A DNA stretch of 38,868 bases from Candidatus Aegiribacteria sp. (lineage in GTDB: Bacteria > Fermentibacterota > Fermentibacteria > Fermentibacterales > JCC-6), in assembly GCA_030594645.1 (NCBI GenBank), contig JAUVEU010000021.1:1-38868 (forward strand), in the 5' to 3' direction. Of the stretch, positions 1-8,450 are shown piece after piece. The notes under the pieces were generated by a model that saw nothing but the letters and a program-made list of their open reading frames with translations, was not told the DNA's origin and did not search any database. Position 1 is the stretch's first letter, and every line of letters starts with the position of its first letter. Both the position numbers and the translations under genes were made by a program.

Positions 1-134
1 AGCATTTATGGTCTTCATGTAATCAAAGATGGTAATAAATGCTTAAATGCAAGACCTGACCGTATCATCAAGCATTTATGGTCTCCATGTAATCAAAGAT
101 GGTAATAAATGCTTAAATGCAAGACCTGACCCTA
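1..134. repeat. Two tandem 70-bp units, REP/RAYT-like
   Basis: Positions 1-64 and 71-134 are almost identical (one difference in the first 60 bases, one in the last four) and repeat with an exact period of 70. Each unit contains an inverted repeat (AGCATTTAT with ATAAATGCT about 25 bases later), so it can fold as a hairpin. Read on the - strand, each unit starts with GGTCAGGTCTTGCATTT, which I recall from ends of REP-associated Y1 transposase elements; that recollection is unverified. No transposase is visible. The second unit runs right up to, and includes, the stop codon of the neighbouring permease gene. The array may continue beyond the left edge. Confidence 0.8.
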
Positions 135-1421
135 TGGTCTAAGTAGATTTGTTACCGGAGTTTTCAGGATTTTCCGGAAGAAAATGTATGCAATTCCCGT
201 TGAAGCTGCGAGCATTATTCCAAGGCCTGCCGTAAGCCACCCTACAGGGAAAACAGCAAGTGTATCTACTGCGGCTCTTAGCGTAGGGCTGAGAGAGAGA
301 AGCGTACTGCTGGCACCCCAGGCGAGCAGGCATCCAAGCGTTGCTCCAAGAACTGTCGTTACCATTGACATGAAGAAAATCTGGAATGAAAAGATCATAG
401 CAAGCCGATCGTATGGTGTGCCCAGAGCAATCAGAACACCAAGCGCGAAGCGTCTGTTTCTCAGATCGTTAACCAGCGTGTGAATCGCGCTTGAAAGTGC
501 TGAGAGGAGGATTGCCGCAGCAAGAGCTGAAAGGGCGGCTGTAACGGCTCCGACAAGGATCTCCGCCTTCTGGGCAATACCCCTTCTTGTTTCCGCTCGG
601 AGGCCGGTCTCCTCCACCTCGCGAACAATTGATGGAACGTCTTCAGGGCTTACCGCAGTAATGACAAGAGCGCTGTACCTTCTTGTGTCCTCGGGCAGGA
701 AGAGGAAATTAATCTGATCCACAAATTCAAAGGGCACTCCAATCGCGAACAGATTCATGCTTCGGGAAGTAGCTTCTATCCGTGCTCTCACAGTGACAGG
801 AGTGTGATCGAGTTCCGCAATCGAGCTTCTGCCCAGTGTTACCGTGCATTCCATGCCGATAACTCCTTCCGGCGTCAGCCCCAGGAGATTGTTTGATTCA
901 GCGAAACCGGCATTGTATAGAAGCAGCAGGTTCTCGCTCAGAACGACAGGGAGCAGTCTATTCGACGAATCCTCAAGAGAGTAGGACCAGTCTACTGTTT
1001 CAAGGAGAGAATCGCCCAGGAACTCAGATGTAACGCCTTCAAGGGTTATGTCCGTGTAGTAAGGCTGTCCTCCGAGGTGACCTCGAAGATAAGCGGGAAC
1101 ATGTGCGTAAATCTGTGGATCAACTCTGGCAACCAATGGCAGTTCTTCGAGAGATAGTCTGATATCCTCCGTAATCTCCATACCGCCTGTTTCGGTCTGG
1201 AAGAACCCCGCCTGCATGCCGGGCGGAGTAACACGAACCTGTTCAGACGGAAGATCGCTTGAAAGAAATCTGTCCAGAACGTTCTGTACACCCAGGCCTA
1301 TCGATATGAAGAATATCAGCAGGAGAGATGCGGTGAATAGCATGCCCTGGCTGAAGATATAATCCTTCCAGTGACCGCGGTTCCACAGATGAAGGGCGAG
1401 GCGGATTTCAGATGGTTTCAT
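132..1421 (-). CDS. ABC transporter permease, FtsX/MacB-like
   Basis: This 429-residue membrane protein has the layout of FtsX/MacB/LolCE-type permeases: one N-terminal membrane helix (about residues 22-43), a roughly 230-residue periplasmic region, then three C-terminal hydrophobic helices with a conserved-looking cytoplasmic loop (NRRFALGVLIALGTP). Such proteins couple ATP hydrolysis to lipoprotein, lipid or peptide movement at the inner membrane rather than importing solutes. I chose the ATG at 1421, which lies inside the end of the ATPase gene (14-base overlap) with AAGGA about 11 bases upstream. ATG 1433 and TTG 1445 are in frame but badly placed relative to that site. It is last in a three-gene operon with the ATPase and a lipoprotein. 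The substrate cannot be read from the sequence. Confidence 0.85.
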   Translation of the reverse strand: MKPSEIRLALHLWNRGHWKDYIFSQGMLFTASLLLIFFISIGLGVQNVLDRFLSSDLPSEQVRVTPPGMQAGFFQTETGGMEITEDIRLSLEELPLVARVDPQIYAHVPAYLRGHLGGQPYYTDITLEGVTSEFLGDSLLETVDWSYSLEDSSNRLLPVVLSENLLLLYNAGFAESNNLLGLTPEGVIGMECTVTLGRSSIAELDHTPVTVRARIEATSRSMNLFAIGVPFEFVDQINFLFLPEDTRRYSALVITAVSPEDVPSIVREVEETGLRAETRRGIAQKAEILVGAVTAALSALAAAILLSALSSAIHTLVNDLRNRRFALGVLIALGTPYDRLAMIFSFQIFFMSMVTTVLGATLGCLLAWGASSTLLSLSPTLRAAVDTLAVFPVGWLTAGLGIMLAASTGIAYIFFRKILKTPVTNLLRP

Positions 1422-2070
1422 GCAGAATACCATCCTTAAGTTCAAGAATACGGTCTGCTCGTTTCAGGACACTTTTCGAATGAATGACAGCAATTATTGT
1501 GAACCCCTGCTCCTTTCGAGAGTGATCAAGCAGATTGAACAGTATCTGTTCGCTCTCCTCATCAAGACTTGCGCTTGGTTCATCAGCCAGGAGGATCGAT
1601 GGCCTGTTAACCAGACCTCTGGCTACTGCTACTCTCTGTCTTTCTCCTCTGGAAAGGAGAGATGTCTTCGTTTGATCGGTTCTGACTGAGAGCATTTTCA
1701 GGACATTCTCTGCCTGGGAACGGGCCATTTCCAGGTTGCCTCCGGAAAAGACAACAGGAAGAATAACATTCTCTATAGCGTTCAGTGATGGGAGAAGATG
1801 AAAATCCTGGAAAACAAACCCAAGATGTTCTCTGCGAAGAACTGCCAGTTCTGACGATTTCAACTCGCGAGTGTCATTTCCCGCGATGGAGAGATTTCCA
1901 CTGAAATCCCTATCATGTGTTCCGAGTATTGCGAGGAGTGTGCTTTTTCCAACACCGCTTCGACCTGTGATTGCTAGGAATTCTCCCTTGAAAACAGTGA
2001 GGTCAAGATTTGAAAGAACTTTCATTCCTTCGAAGCTTCTTGAGATATCGTGCGCCTGGATAATACTCAT
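1408..2070 (-). CDS. ABC transporter ATP-binding protein, LolD/MacB-like
   Basis: This 220-residue nucleotide-binding subunit powers the adjacent FtsX-like permease. Visible motifs are Walker A GRSGVGKST (36-44), Q-loop Gln88 (FVFQDFHLLPS), an ABC signature reading LSRGERQR (139-146), Walker B ILLADE (159-164), D-loop SASLD, and H-loop His197. The length fits the LolD/MacB/FtsE family. The signature has Arg where the second-last Gly of LSGGE/LSGGQ normally sits, which is unusual because that loop contacts the gamma-phosphate of the ATP bound to the partner subunit. Its start overlaps the stop of the upstream lipoprotein gene by four bases (ATGA), so the two are probably translationally coupled. 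Confidence 0.92.
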   Translation of the reverse strand: MSIIQAHDISRSFEGMKVLSNLDLTVFKGEFLAITGRSGVGKSTLLAILGTHDRDFSGNLSIAGNDTRELKSSELAVLRREHLGFVFQDFHLLPSLNAIENVILPVVFSGGNLEMARSQAENVLKMLSVRTDQTKTSLLSRGERQRVAVARGLVNRPSILLADEPSASLDEESEQILFNLLDHSRKEQGFTIIAVIHSKSVLKRADRILELKDGILHETI

Positions 2071-2909
2071 TCAGGTAACAACTCCAGCAGCACTTCCTGA
2101 ATAAGACTGTCAGGAGAAATACCCGTATCGCTGAAACTGATGGAGAGACTGGAAATATAGTCATCATCTCTGACCAGCTTGATTTCCAGAATTGTCATTG
2201 GGGGGTTGGAATCTATGAAATCGAGGCTTATTCGAAGGGCTTTCAAACCAGCTGCCTGCACCAGATTCCTCAAATTTGCCAGAGAACGTCTCTGGGATCT
2301 GGAAAACATACCATCCGGTAAAACCGAGAGAAAGGAAATCGAGTTATTTGAAAAGAGAATAGTCAGATCCGCTTCTGAATCGGCTACTTTCGTAAGATCA
2401 GTATCGGATGCAAGGGACTCGACAGGCTCAAGTTCCAGCCATCTGTCAACCGCTCTGTCAGATCCGGTTCCCGTGACAAGGCATGTCCAGCCATTCCTGG
2501 CGGAAATGGAGCCCAGCACACTTCCCTGATCGCTGACAAGATCGATTCTGTCACCTGCTTCCGCTGAATTGCAGCCGAATCCTTCCATTGCGATAGGAGT
2601 TATTTCATCAGCGTCTATACTGGAGGAGAGAAATAACAACTGAGGAGAAAGATCAGAGAAATTTATGCTCAGCAGACTGATACCCAGGCTTCCCCTTGAG
2701 AGAAGAGAATCACACAACCATACGGGTATAAGTGTACTGAAATTCACAGGCAGCAGTTCGACATTGAAATCAGCGTTCATATGTGCATGAAGAAAACAGA
2801 GACCCGGAACCATTTGAAGCTCATCCTGAAGGCCCGGAGTATTGCCGCAACTCATTGCTACCAAAAGCACAATTACCCCACAAGTAATTCCATATAATCC
2901 GGCATTCAT
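2067..2909 (-). CDS. Putative lipoprotein of the ABC operon
   Basis: I do not recognise a family. The 280-residue product starts with a short hydrophobic signal ending in VAMSC (Cys21), which fits a lipobox, so it is probably a membrane-anchored lipoprotein on the periplasmic side. The rest looks soluble and mixed alpha/beta, with no obvious catalytic motif. It is the first gene of the operon with the ABC ATPase (four-base overlap) and permease, so it may be an accessory or substrate-handling component. I chose the ATG at 2909, which lies seven bases after GGGAG; the in-frame ATG at 2915 nearly touches that site. Confidence 0.72.
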   Translation of the reverse strand: MNAGLYGITCGVIVLLVAMSCGNTPGLQDELQMVPGLCFLHAHMNADFNVELLPVNFSTLIPVWLCDSLLSRGSLGISLLSINFSDLSPQLLFLSSSIDADEITPIAMEGFGCNSAEAGDRIDLVSDQGSVLGSISARNGWTCLVTGTGSDRAVDRWLELEPVESLASDTDLTKVADSEADLTILFSNNSISFLSVLPDGMFSRSQRRSLANLRNLVQAAGLKALRISLDFIDSNPPMTILEIKLVRDDDYISSLSISFSDTGISPDSLIQEVLLELLPE

Positions 2910-2949
2910 TGACATACTCCCGGTTCCGGTGTAATTTCCCCGTTCGATA

Positions 2950-2979
2950 AAGCTACAGATTTCCTTTTGTCTGCGTCAA
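2950..2979 (-). promoter_or_regulatory. Weak promoter candidate for ABC/lipoprotein operon
   Basis: On the - strand TTGACG (2979-2974) is followed after 18 bases by TAGCTT (2955-2950), about 40 bases upstream of the lipoprotein start. The -35 is good but the -10 is poor, so this is a tentative call based on position and sequence only. Confidence 0.3.
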
Positions 2980-3016
2980 TGTTCTTCACCTTAGTTGTTA
3001 CAGGGCAATGAGAATC

Positions 3017-3045
3017 TTGACAGTAGAGAGGGGTTGCTGTATGCT
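3017..3045 (+). promoter_or_regulatory. Sigma-70 promoter for tRNA-tuf operon
   Basis: A perfect -35 hexamer TTGACA (3017-3022) is separated by exactly 17 bases from TATGCT (3040-3045, four of six matches to TATAAT). Transcription would start near 3052, a few bases before the first tRNA at 3061. It is the best promoter I can see in the window and probably drives the tRNA-Thr/Tyr/Gly/Thr array and tuf, perhaps further. Confidence 0.8.
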
Positions 3046-3060
3046 TCAGGTTCGCTTTTT

Positions 3061-3136
3061 GCTGGCGTAGCTCAACTGGTAGAGCAGCTGATTTGTAATC
3101 AGCAGGTTAGGGGTTCAAGTCCCTTCGCCAGCTCCA
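3061..3136 (+). tRNA. tRNA-Thr (anticodon TGT)
   Basis: A complete cloverleaf of 76 bases with encoded CCA. The acceptor arms GCTGGCG and CGCCAGC pair perfectly, the anticodon stem is GCTGA/TCAGC with loop TTTGTAA, and the T-loop reads GTTCAAGT. Anticodon TGT reads ACA-type threonine codons. It is the first of four tRNAs upstream of tuf. Confidence 0.97.
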
Positions 3137-3174
3137 GAGGAAAAGGTGCTTTGTTCAGATAAATTGCAGGAATT

Positions 3175-3260
3175 GGCGAGGTTCCCGAGCGGTCAAAGGG
3201 GGCAGACTGTAAATCTGTTGGCAATGGCCTTCGGTGGTTCGAATCCACCCCTCGCCACCA
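3175..3260 (+). tRNA. tRNA-Tyr (anticodon GTA)
   Basis: An 86-base class II tRNA with a long variable arm and encoded CCA. The acceptor arms GGCGAGG and CCTCGCC pair perfectly. The anticodon loop CTGTAAA gives GTA, for tyrosine. It is second in the array, in the same position as in the E. coli thrU-tyrU-glyT-thrT-tufB operon. Confidence 0.97.
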
Positions 3261-3298
3261 AGCCTGAAGCCGTACCGCTTTAAACAGGGTCTGGCATG

Positions 3299-3374
3299 GC
3301 GGGAGTAGCTCAGTTGGCAGAGCATCAGCCTTCCAAGCTGAGGGTCGCGGGTTCGACCCCCGTCTCCCGCTCCA
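3299..3374 (+). tRNA. tRNA-Gly (anticodon TCC)
   Basis: A 76-base cloverleaf with encoded CCA. The acceptor arms GCGGGAG and CTCCCGC pair perfectly, and the anticodon loop CTTCCAA gives TCC, which reads GGA/GGG glycine codons. It is third in the tRNA array before tuf. Confidence 0.97.
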
Positions 3375-3432
3375 GGCATGAAGCCGGAGTGAAAAAGGAA
3401 TAATGCGGGAAAATCCGTCTGGTTGTTGCCGA

Positions 3433-3508
<76 letters not shown>

Positions 3509-3584
3509 TATTGGTATTAGTAGTAGAAAAAACAGCTGAATAGCGAACAGGAATTCAGCAGATTATCGAAGAAAAGGAGAAATC

Positions 3585-4784
3585 ATGGCTAAGGAGAAGT
3601 TTGAAAGGACTAAACCTCACGTTAATGTTGGCACAATCGGTCATATTGACCATGGCAAAACTACACTGACTGCCGCAATAACAAAATGTCTTGCAACACA
3701 GTTTGATAATGTCAGTTACGTAGAATTTGACATGATCGACAACGCTCCCGAGGAGAAGAAACGTGGTATTACCATTGCTACTTCTCATCAGGAATACGAA
3801 ACTGCGAACAGACACTATGCTCACGTAGACTGCCCCGGTCATGCTGATTACATCAAGAACATGATTACCGGTGCTGCTCAGATGGATGGAGCTGTTCTTG
3901 TTATAGCTGCAAACGACGGTGTTATGGAACAGACAAAGGAGCACGTCCTTCTTGCTCGCCAGGTTAATGTTCCAAGAATGGTCGTATTTCTTAACAAAGT
4001 TGATATGGTTGATGATGACGAACTTCTAGAATTCATTGAAATGGAAGTCGGCGAACTCCTTGAGAAGTACGGATTTGATACTGAATCACCTATAATAAAA
4101 GGAAGCGCTCTGAAGGCTCTCAACTCAAGCGGCCTGCCGGATGATGAAGATGCAAAATGCATCTATGAGCTTATGGAAGCAGTAGATACATGGATTCCCA
4201 CTCCCGAGCGTGATACTGAAAAGCCTTTCCTTATGCCGGTTGAGGATGTGTTCTCCATTGAAGGCCGTGGTACCGTTGGAACCGGCCGTATAGAGCGTGG
4301 AATAATTCACACTGGTGATAAGGTTGAACGTGTTGGTATTCACGAGACGATCGAAACAACCTGCACGGGTGTAGAGATGTTCCGGAAGATTCTTGATGAG
4401 GGTCAGGCTGGAGATAACGTCGGGCTTCTTCTTCGCGGAATCAAGAAGGACCAGCTCGAAAGAGGAATGGTGCTGGCAAAACCCGGCTCTGTTAAGCCTC
4501 ACACTGAATTTTTCGCCAATATCATTATCCTCAGCACAAAGGACGGCGGAAGGAAAAAGCACTTTATAACCGGATATCGTCCACAGTTCTACTTCCGTAC
4601 AACCGATGTGACCGGAGAGATAGAACTCCCTGAAGGCCGCGAAATGGCTCTTCCCGGAGACAATATTGATGAAGTAAAAGTAACACTTATCACTCCCATT
4701 GCCATGGAAGAAGGCCTCCGCTTCGCTATCCGTGAAGGTGGACGTACCGTCGGGCACGGAGTGGTTGACAGAATCGGGGAGTAG
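3585..4784 (+). CDS. tuf: Elongation factor Tu
   Basis: EF-Tu is the GTPase that brings aminoacyl-tRNA to the ribosomal A site. The 399-residue product has the usual length and all three domains. Visible G motifs are GHIDHGKTT (P-loop), RGITI in switch I, DCPGH and NKVD. Slightly unusual is [13 protein letters not shown], where many bacteria have AxDGPMPQTREHI. The ATG at 3585 follows AAGGAG at good spacing. It lies between the four-tRNA array and rpmG, the classic tufB position. No second tuf follows fusA in this window, so this may be the only copy here. Confidence 0.98.
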   Translation: MAKEKFERTKPHVNVGTIGHIDHGKTTLTAAITKCLATQFDNVSYVEFDMIDNAPEEKKRGITIATSHQEYETANRHYAHVDCPGHADYIKNMITGAAQMDGAVLVIAANDGVMEQTKEHVLLARQVNVPRMVVFLNKVDMVDDDELLEFIEMEVGELLEKYGFDTESPIIKGSALKALNSSGLPDDEDAKCIYELMEAVDTWIPTPERDTEKPFLMPVEDVFSIEGRGTVGTGRIERGIIHTGDKVERVGIHETIETTCTGVEMFRKILDEGQAGDNVGLLLRGIKKDQLERGMVLAKPGSVKPHTEFFANIIILSTKDGGRKKHFITGYRPQFYFRTTDVTGEIELPEGREMALPGDNIDEVKVTLITPIAMEEGLRFAIREGGRTVGHGVVDRIGE

Positions 4785-4795
4785 GCTGGTTAACT

Positions 4796-4945
4796 GTGAG
4801 AGTAATAGTGACACTTGCCTGTCAGGAATGCAGACGTCGAAACTACTCGTCAACAAAAAATCGACGGACGAATCCCGACAGAATGGAACTAAAGAAATAC
4901 TGCAGGTTCTGCGGTAAGCATACTCTTCACCGGGAAACGAAATAG
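4796..4945 (+). CDS. rpmG: 50S ribosomal protein bL33, zinc-binding form
   Basis: This 49-residue protein starts at GTG 4796, 11 bases after the tuf stop. It begins [12 protein letters not shown] and contains two CxxC pairs (Cys9/Cys12 and Cys36/Cys39), so it is the zinc-ribbon (C+) type of bL33. The central [15 protein letters not shown] stretch is typical of the family. bL33 sits near the E site of the large subunit. The tuf-rpmG-tRNA-Trp-secE-nusG order is common in bacteria and supports the call. Confidence 0.95.
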   Translation: MRVIVTLACQECRRRNYSSTKNRRTNPDRMELKKYCRFCGKHTLHRETK

Positions 4946-5034
4946 ATATACTGGAGAATTCTGGAAGAACTTCCCTTTGAGCTGATTCAGGATTCTTTCG
5001 TATAGGGAATTAAAGCATATGCGGAAGAATCTGC

Positions 5035-5110
5035 AGGGCCGTAGCACAATTGGTAGTGCACCGGTCTCCAAATCCGGCGGTTGAGGGTTCAAGTCCTTCC
5101 GGCCCTGCCA
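5035..5110 (+). tRNA. tRNA-Trp (anticodon CCA)
   Basis: A 76-base cloverleaf with encoded CCA. The acceptor arms AGGGCCG and CGGCCCT pair perfectly, with G as the discriminator. The anticodon loop CTCCAAA gives CCA for tryptophan. The closing pair of the anticodon stem is a T-T mismatch. Its position between rpmG and secE is conserved in many bacteria. Confidence 0.96.
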
Positions 5111-5156
5111 GATTATCAGGCCGAACCAGAATTTTAGAGGAAAAAGAGGATTTAGT

Positions 5157-5393
5157 ATGGCTAAAAGCAAATCCAGAGACGGCAACCTGATAATAAGGAT
5201 CGTAAAAGGTGCTTTCAGGTTTCTTGGCGAAGTTAAAGCAGAATTGATCAAAGTAGCCTGGCCGACAAAAGATGAGGTTATCGCGTCAACCTGGGTCGTA
5301 ATTATCGCGGTGGCGATAACTTCCGTATGGATTTTTGCTGCTGACCAGGCCTCTGCCATTCTGGTAAACGGGCTTATTAGACTGATTCACTAG
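5157..5393 (+). CDS. secE: Preprotein translocase subunit SecE
   Basis: The 78-residue product is the short, single-membrane-helix form of SecE, which clamps SecY in the protein-export channel. It has a basic N-terminus, the conserved amphipathic segment FLGEVKAELIKVAWPTKDE (about residues 22-40), then one hydrophobic helix (about 44-66). AGGAAAAAGAGG lies upstream of the ATG. It sits between tRNA-Trp and nusG as usual. About 200 bases separate it from nusG, with no convincing promoter or gene in that gap. Confidence 0.95.
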   Translation: MAKSKSRDGNLIIRIVKGAFRFLGEVKAELIKVAWPTKDEVIASTWVVIIAVAITSVWIFAADQASAILVNGLIRLIH

Positions 5394-5590
5394 GAGTGTG
5401 TCCGGCAATGTACATTGAGCAGAATATTCTCATAGCTGAGATAGAATGTTTGAAGATTTGAGGAGAATACTGGATGTATTTGACGATAATATGCGGGGAT
5501 CATAGCCAGATGTGTGGGTTTTATGCCAATGTTTCATTGTTGGACAGACTCCTGGATTACAGCTGATAACCGCAGCTAAAGGATAAAAAA

Positions 5591-6193
5591 ATGACTGAAG
5601 AAGAGACCAGCGGACAGGAAATACCAGAACTGGAAGAAGACCAGCCTGACGAGAAGAACAATGATAACTTTAAATGGTTCGTTGTTCATTCTTTCTCAGG
5701 ATACGAAAAGAGGGTAAAGAGATTTCTGGACATTCAACTTAGCCGCAAATACCCTGATAAGGTGGGAGAAGTACTTATACCCACGCAGGAGGTTTCGAGC
5801 ACACACAGGGGAAGTAAATCCATAAGACAGAAGAAACTTTATCCCGGGTATGTATTTGTTCAGCTTGAGCTGAATCCGGAAATGATCATGGACATTCGAG
5901 CCATGAGCAATGTCAGTGGTTTTCCTCCAATGAATCAGGGCTATCCACAGCCTCTTTCGGAAGAGGAAATCAGTCGTCTGAAAGGCCAGGCTGAAGGTTC
6001 AGACAGGGCTAGAGTTGTAAGAGTACCCTATTCTGTAGGGCAGACAGTCAGAGTGACCGAAGGTCCATTTAATAATTTTACCGGGGTTGTTGAGTCCATC
6101 AATCCCGAACGTGGTCGCGTGAGAGTGATCTTCACGATTTTCGGCCGTAAGGCTCCAGTGGAGATAGATTTTTCACAGGTACGTCCGGTCTGA
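5591..6193 (+). CDS. nusG: Transcription termination/antitermination factor NusG
   Basis: NusG binds the RNA polymerase clamp and links it to Rho or to the ribosome (through S10). The 200-residue protein has an acidic N-terminal tail (about residues 1-27, rich in Glu and Asp), the NGN domain (WFVVHSFSGYEKRV onward, with LYPGYVFVQ), a linker, and a C-terminal KOW domain (VGQTVRVTEGPFNNFTGVV). The acidic tail is longer than in E. coli NusG. The ATG follows AAAGGAT. It lies upstream of rplK as in most bacteria. Confidence 0.96.
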   Translation: MTEEETSGQEIPELEEDQPDEKNNDNFKWFVVHSFSGYEKRVKRFLDIQLSRKYPDKVGEVLIPTQEVSSTHRGSKSIRQKKLYPGYVFVQLELNPEMIMDIRAMSNVSGFPPMNQGYPQPLSEEEISRLKGQAEGSDRARVVRVPYSVGQTVRVTEGPFNNFTGVVESINPERGRVRVIFTIFGRKAPVEIDFSQVRPV

Positions 6194-6214
6194 GAATTTA
6201 ACCGGACAGTTCTT

Positions 6215-6271
6215 GAGACGGAATTGGTCCGTCTCTGTAACTAAGCCATCACTACCAGTATGGGGAGGTAG
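6215..6271 (+). promoter_or_regulatory. Structured leader upstream of rplK
   Basis: Two hairpins lie in the nusG-rplK gap. The first is perfect, GAGACGGA (6215-6222) with TCCGTCTC (6228-6235) and a five-base loop, and has no T-run after it. The second is shorter, CTACC (6252-6256) with GGTAG (6267-6271). In other bacteria ribosomal protein L1 represses rplKA by binding a leader site that mimics 23S rRNA. These hairpins occupy that position, but I could not match them to the L1 motif. Confidence 0.45.
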
Positions 6272-6294
6272 CGACGGCGAAGGAAGGAGTTCCC

Positions 6295-6720
6295 ATGGCC
6301 AAGAAGATCTTGGGTGTGGTGAAGCTTCAACTGCCCGCAGGGCAGGCAACACCGGCTCCACCTGTCGGTCCCGCACTGGGACAGTACGGGATTAACCTTG
6401 CCGGTTTCTGTAAGGACTTCAATGCTCGAACCCAGGGGAGCGAAGGACTTATTATTCCTGCGGTCATAAGTATCTTTAAAGATAGGAGCTTTACCTTTAT
6501 TCTGAAATCCCCACCAGCAGCCGTGTTACTGAAAAGAGCAGCAGGGCTTGCAAAGGGTTCTCCGGAGTCCAACAGGGAAAAAGTCGGCACTGTTACTGTT
6601 AAGCAATGCCGCGAGATCGCGAAGATAAAGGAGAAAGACCTGAATGCCGCTTCAGAGGATGCCGCGATATCGATGATCGCAGGCACTGCGCGGAGTATAG
6701 GTCTTACGGTGGAGGACTGA
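6295..6720 (+). CDS. rplK: 50S ribosomal protein uL11
   Basis: uL11 forms the base of the L12 stalk with 23S rRNA and takes part in the GTPase centre. The 141-residue length is standard. The N-terminal domain carries the conserved proline-rich [20 protein letters not shown] region (residues 9-28), which is also the thiostrepton-binding face. The C-terminal domain ends [12 protein letters not shown]. The ATG at 6295 follows AGGAAGGAG. The rplA start lies two bases after its stop. Confidence 0.97.
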   Translation: MAKKILGVVKLQLPAGQATPAPPVGPALGQYGINLAGFCKDFNARTQGSEGLIIPAVISIFKDRSFTFILKSPPAAVLLKRAAGLAKGSPESNREKVGTVTVKQCREIAKIKEKDLNAASEDAAISMIAGTARSIGLTVED

Positions 6721-6721
6721 T

Positions 6722-7423
6722 ATGGTAATGAGTAAAAGATTCCGCCACGCTAGAGAGGTCATCGATTCACAGAAGCTGTATTCGCTTGAGGAAGGCTGCA
6801 TGTTCGTAAAGAAACTTGCGTCAGCGGGTTTTGATGAGACGATTGAGATGGCTATTTGCCTAAACGTGAATCCTAAACACGCTGATCAGATGGTCCGTGG
6901 AACCTGCATTCTCCCGAATGGCACAGGCAAAACCGTCAGAGTTGTTGTCTTTACGACTGGAGATAAAGCTGACAAGGCAAAGGAAGCAGGAGCGGACTTT
7001 GTTGGAGACGAGGATCTTGCAACAAAAATTCAGGGAGGATGGACTGATTTCGACGTCGTAATTGCCAGTCCCGACATGATGAGAATAGTCGGAAAGCTCG
7101 GAAGGGTTCTCGGACCCAGAGGGCTGATGCCGAATCCTAAAACTGGAACAATCACTGCGGAAGTAGCAAAAGCGGTGCAGGAGGCCAAGGCAGGCAAAAT
7201 CAGTTTCAGAGTGGATAAAACAGGCAACATTCATGTTCCGATAGGCAAAGCCAGCTTTGAGGAAAATGCTCTCCGGGAGAACGCATTGTCGATCTTCGAG
7301 AAGGTATCTCAACTAAGACCATCGGTTGTGAAAGGACGATACATGAAAAATGTTTCGATCTCTTCCACCATGGGACCGGGTATTAAGATCGATGTCAGCG
7401 ATCTTAGAACCCTTATTCGATAG
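6722..7423 (+). CDS. rplA: 50S ribosomal protein uL1
   Basis: uL1 forms the mobile L1 stalk that guides deacylated tRNA out of the E site, and is often a repressor of its own operon. The 233-residue product has the family length and hallmark segment [19 protein letters not shown] chose ATG 6722, six bases after GGAGG; the next in-frame ATG at 6728 is also possible and would remove two residues. It is tightly coupled to rplK and followed 14 bases later by rplJ. Confidence 0.97.
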   Translation: MVMSKRFRHAREVIDSQKLYSLEEGCMFVKKLASAGFDETIEMAICLNVNPKHADQMVRGTCILPNGTGKTVRVVVFTTGDKADKAKEAGADFVGDEDLATKIQGGWTDFDVVIASPDMMRIVGKLGRVLGPRGLMPNPKTGTITAEVAKAVQEAKAGKISFRVDKTGNIHVPIGKASFEENALRENALSIFEKVSQLRPSVVKGRYMKNVSISSTMGPGIKIDVSDLRTLIR

Positions 7424-7437
7424 GCGGTGATGATATA

Positions 7438-7971
7438 ATGGCTGTTTCCAGAGAGCGAAAGGAAAAGGTCGTAGCCTCCCTGGTCGAGGGTCTTGACGGG
7501 GCAGGTTCAATTGTCTTCGCTGATTTTACAGGAATTAACGTTGAGGACATGACCGAGCTTAGAGCACATATGCGTGAAAACAATGTTAACTTCACTATAG
7601 TGAAAAACACACTTCTGAAGATAGTATTCGATCAAATCGAAATTGACAAAAATGAAGGTGTGTTTGAAATGATGGAAGGACCGACTGCATTGGCATACTC
7701 AGCCGATGAGGTGCTTCCAATAAAGATATTAAGGAACTTCGCAAAGAATCACAAAGGACGTCCTCAGGTAAAAGGAGGATTCGTATCCGGTGAGACATAT
7801 GAAACCGCGAAAATGATGGAACTGGCTGAGATTCCCTCAAGAGATGAGCTTCTGGCCAAAATGCTTGGATCCATCAGCTCGCCGTTGCAGGGATTCGTAT
7901 CTGTCAGCAGTGGAATAATCCGAAAATTACTCTACACCGTTATCGCGATTAAGGATAGCAGGGAAAACTAA
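7438..7971 (+). CDS. rplJ: 50S ribosomal protein uL10
   Basis: uL10 anchors the bL12 dimers to the ribosome. The 177-residue product begins MAVSRERKEKVVASL and has the conserved VKNTLLKI and GPTALAYS segments of the rRNA-binding domain. A C-terminal helix (about residues 140-170) provides the bL12 dimer sites. Only 14 bases separate it from rplA, so there is no room for the long L10 leader that regulates rplJL in E. coli and Bacillus. Regulation is therefore probably at the operon start or internal. Confidence 0.96.
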   Translation: MAVSRERKEKVVASLVEGLDGAGSIVFADFTGINVEDMTELRAHMRENNVNFTIVKNTLLKIVFDQIEIDKNEGVFEMMEGPTALAYSADEVLPIKILRNFAKNHKGRPQVKGGFVSGETYETAKMMELAEIPSRDELLAKMLGSISSPLQGFVSVSSGIIRKLLYTVIAIKDSREN

Positions 7972-8023
7972 GAAGGATTCAGACGGGACCTGATCGGGTA
8001 CCGTTGTAAATGGAGGAGAAAAG

Positions 8024-8404
8024 ATGAGTGATGTCAAGAAGGCTGATATTATCAAAGCCATTTCTGAAATGACCGTTCTGGAGCTTTCGGAGCTCGTGAA
8101 GGAGATGGAGGATAAATTTGGTGTCTCAGCAGCAGCACCGGTAGCCGCAGTAGCTGCAGCTCCCGCCGGAGGAGCTGGAGCAACCGATGAGAAGACCGAG
8201 TTCGACGTTATTCTTGAGGACTTCGGCTCAAAGAAGATCCCTGTCATCAAGATTATCAAAGATGTTCTTGAACTCAACCTCAAGGATGCGAAGGAGCTTG
8301 TGGATAACGTTCCATCGAAACTTCGAGAAAACGTGGACAAAGACGAAGCAGATGCTCTCAGGAAGCAGCTCGAAGAAGCCGGTGCGACTGTCAAGCTACA
8401 GTAA
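8024..8404 (+). CDS. rplL: 50S ribosomal protein bL12 (L7/L12)
   Basis: bL12 forms the stalk that recruits and activates translational GTPases. The 126-residue protein has the usual N-terminal dimerisation helix, an Ala/Gly-rich hinge (about residues 35-53), and the C-terminal factor-binding domain with [20 protein letters not shown] and ending [22 protein letters not shown] precedes the ATG. It is the last gene of the L11-L10 block, followed by a strong hairpin before rpoB. Confidence 0.97.
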   Translation: MSDVKKADIIKAISEMTVLELSELVKEMEDKFGVSAAAPVAAVAAAPAGGAGATDEKTEFDVILEDFGSKKIPVIKIIKDVLELNLKDAKELVDNVPSKLRENVDKDEADALRKQLEEAGATVKLQ

Positions 8405-8418
8405 CATAAACCTTATCA

Positions 8419-8450
8419 GCGGCGGGAGAAGCTTTTGCCTTTCCCGCCGC
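8419..8450 (+). promoter_or_regulatory. Strong hairpin between rplL and rpoB
   Basis: Bases 8419-8432 pair with 8437-8450 around a TTTT loop: a 14-position stem whose first eight pairs (GCGGCGGG with CCCGCCGC) are all G-C, with one G-T and one A-C position higher up. There is no T-run directly after it; the nearest T-stretch is about 25 bases downstream. In E. coli this gap holds an attenuator and an RNase III site that set the ratio of ribosomal proteins to RNA polymerase, and a similar role is plausible here. Confidence 0.65.

Noticed and set aside
1-134. CRISPR array
   Set aside because: There are only two copies, the unit is contiguous over about 64 bases with no distinct spacers, and no cas genes are present.
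5394-5590. Promoter or small gene in the secE-nusG gap
   Set aside because: TTGACG near 5480 has no -10 at proper spacing, and the only short frames (under 20 codons) lack support.
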